From NCBI GenBank assembly GCA_005791855.1, contig SXUH01000148.1:1-13695 (forward strand): a stretch of 13,695 bases of DNA. Reading direction: 5' to 3'. Below are positions 6,551-11,806 of this stretch, in pieces (the first letter of the stretch is position 1; every line of letters begins with the position of its first letter). Under the pieces are notes generated by a model, which had not been told where the DNA came from, made no database searches, and saw nothing but the letters and a program-made list of their open reading frames with translations. The DNA comes from Bdellovibrionales bacterium (GTDB taxonomy: Bacteria; Bdellovibrionota; Bacteriovoracia; Bacteriovoracales; Bacteriovoracaceae). The translations under genes and the position numbers were made by a program.

Positions 6551-7807
6551 ATGCAAGAAGCAGAGAAGCCATCCAACGAGGCCGCCCGCTTAGCCGAGCT
6601 CCTGAGCCTTAGGATCTTAGACACGGACAACGACCCGGACTTCGACGACATCGCCAAGCTCGCCAAGCGGATCTGCGACGTCCCGATCGTCCTGATTAGT
6701 CTCGTCGATGCGGAGAGGCAGTGGTTTAAGTCCAAGATCGGCGTGAGCATCTGCGAGACCCCGCGGAGCATGTCTTTCTGCGCCTACGCGATCCACGGAA
6801 CGGAAGTCTTCATCATCCCGGACACCGCCGAGGACGAGAGGTTCAAGGACAGTCCGTTGGTGGTCGGCCCTCCGTTTATTAGATTCTACGCCGGGGCCCC
6901 GCTCATCGACTCGAATGGATTGGCCCTGGGGACCCTCTGCGTGATCGATACGAAACCCCGGAAGCTCACCGAAGACCAGCTGGATTCAATCCGAAAGCTC
7001 GCCCGGCAGGTCGTCGTCCTCCTCGAACTTCGCAAGAGCAGTAACCAACGGCTCCAGTACATGGCAGAGGTCAAGGACCTCGGGAGACTCGTCCTCGAGC
7101 AGAAAGACAGGCTCCGCTACCTCGAGAAGGTCCACGTCCTAAGCGAGATGTCCTCCGGCATCTGCCACGAGATCAACAACCCCCTGGCGATCATCGCCCT
7201 GGCCTCCTCGTCTCTCAAGAAGTCCCTCGAGGACCCCTTCGATCAGAAGACGGTGGACCGGTTCCTGAAGATGACCGACGCCGGGACGGCGCGGATCGCG
7301 AAGATCGTGGATAGCCTGCGGACCTACGCGAGAAGCCACGACAAGCTCACCCGCGAGAACCTCCGGCTCTCCGACGTCCTCGAGTCGACCCTCGCTCTCT
7401 GCGACGAGCGGCTGAAGCTCTTGGGCGTGCGCCTCGAAGTGGAACAGGATGCGGGGATCGTGGTCCACGGGAGCGAGTCGCAGCTGATGCAGCTCCTCCT
7501 GAACCTCATCATGAACGCCCGGGACGCGGTGGAGAAGCTTCCGGAGAAGTGGATCCGGATCTCGATGAGGAGGGCCGCTCCCGGCATGGAAGTCCGGCTC
7601 CGGGTGACCGACAGTGGCCGTGGCATCCCCGCGGACGTCGCCGAGAAGATGCTGCTTCCCTTCTTCACCACCAAGGACGTGGGGAAGGGGACGGGCCTGG
7701 GCCTCTCCATCTGCTACTCCATCGTCGACGAGGCCGGCGGGCGGCTTGGCTACGAGCTCTTCGAGGGCCACACGTCCTTCCTGGTGGAGCTGCCTACGGT
7801 TTCTTGA
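6551..7807 (+). CDS. Cytosolic GAF-domain sensor histidine kinase
   Basis: A 418-residue protein without membrane segments. An N-terminal GAF domain spans about 12-160, opening with the common [13 protein letters not shown] lead and containing [10 protein letters not shown] and SFCAYAIHG, as in many GAF kinases of the ILDT...LVD...QWFKS type. A coiled-coil-like linker (165-195) joins it to the kinase. The H-box is at CHEINNP with phospho-acceptor H206. The N-box is NLIMNARDA (N322), the G1 box DSGRGIP (D354), the F-box FFTTKD, and the G2 box GKGTGLGLS. The pattern resembles NtrB/HK4-type kinases. No receiver domain and no response regulator gene lie nearby, so it is an orphan here. The start has no Shine-Dalgarno; the hairpin at 6517-6538 and a GCTAA-CTC-TTAGC palindrome precede it. 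It ends TGA-TGA and overlaps the 3' end of ushA by 14 bases, tail to tail. Confidence 0.9.
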   Translation: MQEAEKPSNEAARLAELLSLRILDTDNDPDFDDIAKLAKRICDVPIVLISLVDAERQWFKSKIGVSICETPRSMSFCAYAIHGTEVFIIPDTAEDERFKDSPLVVGPPFIRFYAGAPLIDSNGLALGTLCVIDTKPRKLTEDQLDSIRKLARQVVVLLELRKSSNQRLQYMAEVKDLGRLVLEQKDRLRYLEKVHVLSEMSSGICHEINNPLAIIALASSSLKKSLEDPFDQKTVDRFLKMTDAGTARIAKIVDSLRTYARSHDKLTRENLRLSDVLESTLALCDERLKLLGVRLEVEQDAGIVVHGSESQLMQLLLNLIMNARDAVEKLPEKWIRISMRRAAPGMEVRLRVTDSGRGIPADVAEKMLLPFFTTKDVGKGTGLGLSICYSIVDEAGGRLGYELFEGHTSFLVELPTVS

Positions 7808-9323
7808 TGAACTCTTCGATCGCCGCCGGGCAGGCTTTCCCCTCGACGTAGGACTTGTGGCCGAAGGCCTTCGGATCGAGGTTCGGATTCTCCTTCACGA
7901 AGCTCACCAGGGCCTGGGCGTCGGTGATGCCGGTGTTCCTGAAGGTCGGGTGGTTCCGGATGAAGGCGAAGCTCGGGACGATCTCGGTGATGTAGTTGTT
8001 GGCGACGATCTTGTACCCGCCGGAGTCGTCGTCCGGGACGACCTTCCCGTCGTAGCGGATCTCCGTGACCTTGTTCCCGGCGGTCTTCACTTCGACGTTA
8101 TCCGAGAAGTACACCATCTCGCCGCTCGCGAGGAACTCGTCCTGGAGGGCCTGGACCGTCTTCCACAGCTCCTTCCCCGTGAGGGTGGCGGTGGTCAAGG
8201 TGTTCCCGAAGGGGGAGATGGACAGCACGTGCCGGAGCTTCACCTCTCCGGCCGGGAGGCCCGTCCGGAGGCCCTTCGCCTGGACGATGGCGATGTCGGC
8301 GGAGACCTTCTTCCGCTGGCCAGTCGCGACGAGCTTCCCGAGGGGCATCTGGGAGGTGTCGATCACGCCCCGGCCCCCCTTGAACTCGCTGACCGTGGTG
8401 CCGATCTTCTCGTCGAGCTTCACCTTGGCTTCCTGCATGTACGGGTCCGTGATCCTGGTGATGGCGGGGTCGCTCTCGAAGCCCTTCACGGGGATGAGCT
8501 GGTAGTTGGTCATCTTATTAGTGGAGAGGTCGATCTCAAGTTTCCCGACGAAGTAGCCGCTCTCCTTAGCCTGCACGATGCCGGTGTTCCCGATCTTCAC
8601 CGGCTGCTGGAGCTCCGTGTGGGAGTGGCCGCCGACGATGTAGTCCAGCTCCGGATTCTTCTTCGCCAGGGTCTCGTCTCCGGGAGGCAGGGACCCGTGG
8701 GACTCGTTCTCGTAGTAGCCGAGGTGGGAGAGGCCGATGACGAGATCGTGGGTCTTCTCGAGCTCCTTTACCAGTTCCCGGGTCGACTCGAAGGGGTCGA
8801 CGATGGTTAGGCCCCCGAGGTTCTCCGGGGCGGTGAGGTTCGAGTCGGGAGTGGTGAAGCCGACGATGGCAACCTTCTTCCCGCCGAGGATCTTGGTGAC
8901 GTAGGGCTTGAACGCCGGTTTCCCGTCCGGGCCCATGGTGTTAGCGGAGATGAAGTCGAACTTCGCGAGCTGCTCCTGCCGGCGCAGGACCGGGGCCGGG
9001 TTGTCGAACTCGTGGTTCCCGAGGACCATGACGTCGTAGCCGATCTCGTTCATGGCCCGGATGTCCGGTTCGGCGTCGAACATGTCCGACTCCGGGGACC
9101 CGGTGTTGATGTCTCCGGCCGAGAGGACGAGGACGAAGTCGCCGTTCTTCCTGGCTTCCTCCCGGATCTTCTTCACCAGGGTCGACTGCTGGGCGAGGCC
9201 ATGGTCCCCGTTCGCATTGGGCATGAACTTCCCGTGGTGGTCGTTGGTGTGGAGGATGATGAGCTTCTGGGCGAGGGCCAGCGACGTCGAACACAAGCCC
9301 AAGAGGAGGAGGAGGAATTTCAT
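7794..9323 (-). CDS. ushA: UshA-type periplasmic 5'-nucleotidase / UDP-sugar hydrolase
   Basis: A 509-residue exported metallophosphoesterase with a signal peptide of about 18 residues (MKFLLLLLGLCSTSLALA). Di-metal site motifs appear in order: HTNDHHG (D28, H30), GDINTG (D71), GNHEFD (N103, with H104 and D107 as the catalytic pair), H200 in GLSHLG, and GGHSH (H233, H235). The stretch GDINTG-PESD...DAEPD...GNHEFDNP matches E. coli UshA closely. The C-terminal substrate domain includes a retained arginine at R353 and the ISPFGNTL strand at about 369-376. UshA hydrolyses extracellular nucleotides and UDP-sugars to nucleosides, phosphate and sugar phosphates for salvage. The N of the usual NGGGIR block is replaced (QAKGLR), so specificity may differ. 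It lies downstream of the LysR gene with a palindrome-bearing promoter between, has no Shine-Dalgarno, and shares its start block with the first gene. Confidence 0.88.
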   Translation of the reverse strand: MKFLLLLLGLCSTSLALAQKLIILHTNDHHGKFMPNANGDHGLAQQSTLVKKIREEARKNGDFVLVLSAGDINTGSPESDMFDAEPDIRAMNEIGYDVMVLGNHEFDNPAPVLRRQEQLAKFDFISANTMGPDGKPAFKPYVTKILGGKKVAIVGFTTPDSNLTAPENLGGLTIVDPFESTRELVKELEKTHDLVIGLSHLGYYENESHGSLPPGDETLAKKNPELDYIVGGHSHTELQQPVKIGNTGIVQAKESGYFVGKLEIDLSTNKMTNYQLIPVKGFESDPAITRITDPYMQEAKVKLDEKIGTTVSEFKGGRGVIDTSQMPLGKLVATGQRKKVSADIAIVQAKGLRTGLPAGEVKLRHVLSISPFGNTLTTATLTGKELWKTVQALQDEFLASGEMVYFSDNVEVKTAGNKVTEIRYDGKVVPDDDSGGYKIVANNYITEIVPSFAFIRNHPTFRNTGITDAQALVSFVKENPNLDPKAFGHKSYVEGKACPAAIEEFIKKP

Positions 9324-9337
9324 GGAGGTCTTATCGG
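9309..9337 (-). repeat. Start block shared with the DUF1566-like gene (other copy 79-107, + strand)
   Basis: Counted from the minus strand, 28 of 29 bases equal positions 79-107: CCGATA, one variable base, then a 22-base block that includes GACCTCCATGAAATTC. Fourteen of the 29 bases are upstream of the ATG and non-coding. CCTCC sits where a Shine-Dalgarno would be expected. Confidence 0.75.
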
Positions 9338-9354
9338 TGTCTTCGCCGGATTAG

Positions 9355-9384
9355 TTTATCGGACCAGGGCCCCGGGAGTGTCTA
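9355..9384 (-). promoter_or_regulatory. Probable ushA promoter
   Basis: Minus strand: TAGACA (9384-9379, 5 of 6 against TTGACA), an 18-base spacer, GATAAA (9360-9355, 4 of 6). Expected transcript start is near 9348, giving a leader of about 25 bases before ATG 9323. The -35 box lies inside one arm of the palindrome at 9375-9399. Confidence 0.45.
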
Positions 9385-9399
9385 AGACTTAGACACTCC
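9375..9399 (-). repeat. Perfect 12-1-12 palindrome between LysR and ushA
   Basis: GGAGTGTCTAAG and its exact complement flank a single base. It starts 25 bases after the LysR stop and covers the ushA -35 box. No T-run follows in the minus direction (CGGGGCCC comes next). That favours an operator, although a U-tract-less terminator for the LysR gene is possible. Confidence 0.75.
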
Positions 9400-9424
9400 A
9401 AGTTCCTTAAGTTCCTCCGGTTCC

Positions 9425-10324
9425 CTAGAGCTCCGCCACCGAGAGGCTCTCCTTCAGGAGAGGAGTGGCGACCTCGAGGAAGGCCCGGAGCTTGGGTGCG
9501 GCGAACCTCTGGGAGGGGTAGACCAGGTGGACGGGCCTGGTCTGGGTCCTCCAGTTTCCGAGGATCCGGACGAGCTTCCCGGCCCGGGCTTCCTGGTAGC
9601 AGAGGAAGGTCGGGATGAGGGCGACGCCGAGGCCCGCTTCGGTGAGCGCCTTCACGAGGTTGAGGTCGTTCACGACGAGCTTCCGCCGGAGCCGGACCTT
9701 CGCCCGGTCCTTCGCTCCGACGAGGTTCCACTCCACCGATCCCAGCGGCGCGAACTGGATCACGCAGTGGCGGTCGATGTCCTTCGGAGTCCGTGGCTCC
9801 GGGTTGTTCCTCAGGTACTTCTGGCTGGCGAAGGGCGCGAAGTAGACCGAGCCGAGCTTCCGGGCGACGAGGCTCGAGTCCCGGAGAGTTCCGGCGCGGA
9901 TCCCGAGGTCGATGCCGTCGCCCAGGAGGTCCACGGTCTGATCCGAGAGGATGACCTCGACGTCCACCTGGGGGAACTTCTTGTTGAACTCCGTGATCAC
10001 TCTCGGGAGCAGCGTGACCCCCAGCTCGACGGGGGCGGTGACCCGGAGGATGCCCTGGGGGGTCGCCTGGCCCGAGACGATCTCGGCCTCCGCACTCTGG
10101 ATCTCGGAGAGGGCCCGGAGGCACTTCTGGTAGTAGGCGAGGCCCGCGTCGGTGACGTGGAGCTTGCGCGTGGTCCGCCGGATGAGCGTCACTCCGAGCC
10201 GCGCTTCGAGGGCCCCGAACCTCGAACTCACCGTGGACTTCGGGAGCCCGAGGAGGGTCGCGGCGCCGACGAAGCTCCCGGCCTCGACGACTTTCACGAA
10301 GACAGCGATCTCGTTAAGATTCAT
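9425..10324 (-). CDS. LysR-type transcriptional regulator
   Basis: A 299-residue protein. ATG 10324 is preferred over the in-frame ATG at 10348 because GAGGAG lies six bases before it and MNLNEIAVFVKVVEAGSF is the normal LysR N-terminus. The winged helix-turn-helix spans residues 1-60 (SFVGAATLLGLPKSTVSSRFGALEARLG, then LIRRTTRKLHVTDAG). The remainder is a periplasmic-binding-protein-like effector domain (from about 88), including LGDGIDLGIRAGTL and the terminal GLGVALIPTFLC block. It resembles the large CrgA/DsdC-like branch, whose ligands are diverse. It lies 37 bases downstream of pirin and is probably co-transcribed with it; ushA follows. LysR genes near pirin and doxX commonly control them, which is inference here. 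An inverted repeat in its leader could be an autoregulatory site. Confidence 0.9.
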   Translation of the reverse strand: MNLNEIAVFVKVVEAGSFVGAATLLGLPKSTVSSRFGALEARLGVTLIRRTTRKLHVTDAGLAYYQKCLRALSEIQSAEAEIVSGQATPQGILRVTAPVELGVTLLPRVITEFNKKFPQVDVEVILSDQTVDLLGDGIDLGIRAGTLRDSSLVARKLGSVYFAPFASQKYLRNNPEPRTPKDIDRHCVIQFAPLGSVEWNLVGAKDRAKVRLRRKLVVNDLNLVKALTEAGLGVALIPTFLCYQEARAGKLVRILGNWRTQTRPVHLVYPSQRFAAPKLRAFLEVATPLLKESLSVAEL

Positions 10325-10339
10325 GGACACTCCTCTTGG

Positions 10340-10361
10340 ATTGTCCATTACTATGGACTAT
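10340..10361 (-). repeat. Inverted repeat in the LysR leader
   Basis: ATT-GTCCAT-TACT-ATGGAC-TAT on the + strand: six perfect inner pairs, one mismatch, then two more pairs. It fills the gap between the pirin stop and the LysR Shine-Dalgarno, with a further GTCCAT inside the LysR start region (GTGTCCATG). It could be a LysR-type box or an mRNA hairpin. Confidence 0.5.
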
Positions 10362-11063
10362 TTACGGCGAAAGATCAAAGAGGATGAGCTCGGAGTCACC
10401 CCGGGCTTCGAAGCGGAGCGCCTGCGGCTCCTCGGTCGACGCGGCGTCGCCGGCGCCGAGGACCTTCCCGTCCACGGTGAGCTCCCCCTTGACCACCTGG
10501 ACCCAGACCCCTCGGCCCGGTCTCACCTGGTAGTCGAGGACGTCCTTTTCCTTGAGCCGGGAGATGTACATGTCCGCGTCCTGCTTGATCGGAAGGGACC
10601 CGTCTCGGCCGTCGCGGGAAACGACGAGGACGAGCTTCTTGGAACCCAGGTCGGCGTCGAAGGATTTCTGCCCGTAGCCCGGCTTCCCACCGAAGCTCTC
10701 CGGCTGGATCCAGATCTGGAAGAAGTGGCTTTCCTCATCGGGGACGGCGTTGTACTCGGAGTGCACCACGCCCGTTCCTGCGCTCATGCGCTGGACCTCC
10801 CCGGGCTTGATGATGGCCTCCGTCCCCATGGAATCCTTGTGGCGGAGCGCGCCCTTTACCACGTAGGAGATGATCTCCATGTCCCGGTGCGGGTGGGCCC
10901 CGAAGCCGGTCCCTCCGTCGATGCGGTCTTCGTTGATCACCCGGAGGTTCCGGAAGCCCATGAACTTCGGATGGTAGTAGTCGGCGAAGGAGAAGGTGTG
11001 GCGGGACCGGAGCCAGCCGTGGTCCGCCGTCCCCCGTTCGTCTGATCTTCTAAGCTGTAGCAT
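10362..11063 (-). CDS. Pirin family cupin (YhhW/quercetin 2,3-dioxygenase-like)
   Basis: A 233-residue bicupin, the standard size for bacterial pirins. ATG 11063 is chosen because AAGGAGG lies four bases before it; an in-frame upstream ATG at 11114 lacks support. The N-terminal cupin carries the complete metal site H57, H59, H101 and E103 (GAHPHRDME and GVVHSEYN), the same positions as in YhhW and human pirin. LRSRHTFSFADYYHP at about 18-32 is the typical lead-in. The C-terminal cupin is degenerate, as usual. E. coli YhhW and human pirin show quercetinase activity in vitro, but the physiological role is usually redox or quinone stress, or protein regulation. It lies between doxX and a LysR gene, a frequent association. 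A TATACT -10 box and a leader inverted repeat suggest its own promoter. Confidence 0.9.
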   Translation of the reverse strand: MLQLRRSDERGTADHGWLRSRHTFSFADYYHPKFMGFRNLRVINEDRIDGGTGFGAHPHRDMEIISYVVKGALRHKDSMGTEAIIKPGEVQRMSAGTGVVHSEYNAVPDEESHFFQIWIQPESFGGKPGYGQKSFDADLGSKKLVLVVSRDGRDGSLPIKQDADMYISRLKEKDVLDYQVRPGRGVWVQVVKGELTVDGKVLGAGDAASTEEPQALRFEARGDSELILFDLSP

Positions 11064-11099
11064 AACGCCTCCTTGAAAGTTTGTTATGCCCTGAGTATA
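11060..11099 (-). promoter_or_regulatory. Pirin promoter and hairpin-forming leader
   Basis: Minus strand TATACT (11099-11094, 5 of 6) has a poor -35 (TAATCG, 11122-11117). Transcription should start near 11087. Arms GCATAAC (11089-11083) and GTTATGC (11066-11060) are perfectly complementary and enclose the AAGGAGG Shine-Dalgarno; the second arm contains the start codon. Depending on the exact start site, 5-7 base pairs could form in the mRNA. Confidence 0.45.
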
Positions 11100-11165
11100 C
11101 GCCAACCGGAGCACGACGATTAGTCCGGATTATCTGGTTTCTTTGTTCGCCCTAATGAACAATGC

Positions 11166-11654
11166 TTAACCGACTTCTCTCACGGTCCGGACCTGCGTGT
11201 GGTGGTCCCAGCTAAAGGGCCCGGCGCCGTAGAAGGTGACGAAGAGGGCACCGCCGATCAGCGAGAGGTTCTTCAGGAAGTTCACGAGCTGCACCTGGGC
11301 TTCCCCCGGGTCGCTCACGGTCCAGAACGGATGCATCATCACCGTCACCGGGATGAGGAACAGGAGCAGGAGGAGCGCTCCCATGCGCGCGTGGATCCCG
11401 AGCATCACGCTCGCGCCGCCGACGAGGGCGAGGACCCCGGAGATGGGCACGAGGACGTCGGCGAAGGGGACTCCGGCGGCGGCGGCGTAGGCCACGCTCC
11501 CACTGGTGAAGTGGTTGATCCCGGAGATGACGAAGATCAGGGAGAAGAGGAAGCGGCCGATGGGAACGGCGATCTGGGAAACCTTCGAGCCGGTCCGGGC
11601 ATGGTTGGAGCTTCTCTCGATGTAGGTGCTGTGAGACTGGTAGATGGTAGCCAT
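11166..11654 (-). CDS. DoxX family membrane protein
   Basis: A 162-residue inner-membrane protein with a polar N-terminus of about 28 residues and four hydrophobic segments (about 30-48, 63-87, 91-108 and 130-146). Family hallmarks are GRFLFSLIFVISGINHF, GVPFADVLVPISGVLALVGG, LLLFLIPVTVMMHPFW, and the closing FLKNLSLIGGAL with GAGP-S-D. DoxX proteins are small quinone- or redox-associated membrane proteins. The archaeal namesake is part of thiosulfate:quinone oxidoreductase, and mycobacterial homologues act in oxidative stress resistance; the substrate here is not determinable. GGGAGG lies five bases before ATG 11654. A possible -10 (TACAAT, 11680-11675) precedes it. It is the first gene of the minus-strand doxX-pirin-LysR run and divergent from metG. 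Confidence 0.88.
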   Translation of the reverse strand: MATIYQSHSTYIERSSNHARTGSKVSQIAVPIGRFLFSLIFVISGINHFTSGSVAYAAAAGVPFADVLVPISGVLALVGGASVMLGIHARMGALLLLLFLIPVTVMMHPFWTVSDPGEAQVQLVNFLKNLSLIGGALFVTFYGAGPFSWDHHTQVRTVREVG

Positions 11655-11806
11655 AGGAACCTCCCGTTTCCCTCATTGTATTCCTCCGGTCCCTGGCCTC
11701 GCATCTGAATTAAATACAAAAAAACCCTCTCATAATAGTGCCTGGACGCGACGCAACCATAGCTTTCTTAGTGGAAGACATTCTTTCAATTGATTACAAT
11801 ACCCCA
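11655..11806. other. Divergent doxX/metG intergenic region
   Basis: These 152 bases, between two divergent genes, are the most AT-rich spot in the window. They hold the doxX Shine-Dalgarno (GGGAGG on the minus strand) and a weak doxX -10 (TACAAT, 11680-11675). They also hold an A7 run (11716-11722) that has no matching stem for a terminator, and the metG -10 box. No small gene was seen. Confidence 0.6.
11795..11806 (+). promoter_or_regulatory. Leaderless -10 box of metG
   Basis: TACAAT at 11795-11800 (5 of 6) ends six bases before ATG 11807, so the AUG coincides with the expected transcript start. The -35 is weak (TGGAAG, 11772-11777, 17-base spacer, 3 of 6). No Shine-Dalgarno precedes the ATG; the bases between are ACCCCA. 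Confidence 0.45.

Noticed and set aside
9423..11654. doxX-pirin-LysR as a new defence or resistance system.
   Set aside because: This is a common gene association of known families, and nothing in the sequence suggests a novel effector.
11716..11728. T-run on the minus strand (A7 at 11716-11722) as an intrinsic terminator.
   Set aside because: The preceding GAGAGGG has no complementary arm nearby, and the site lies upstream of doxX, not after a gene.
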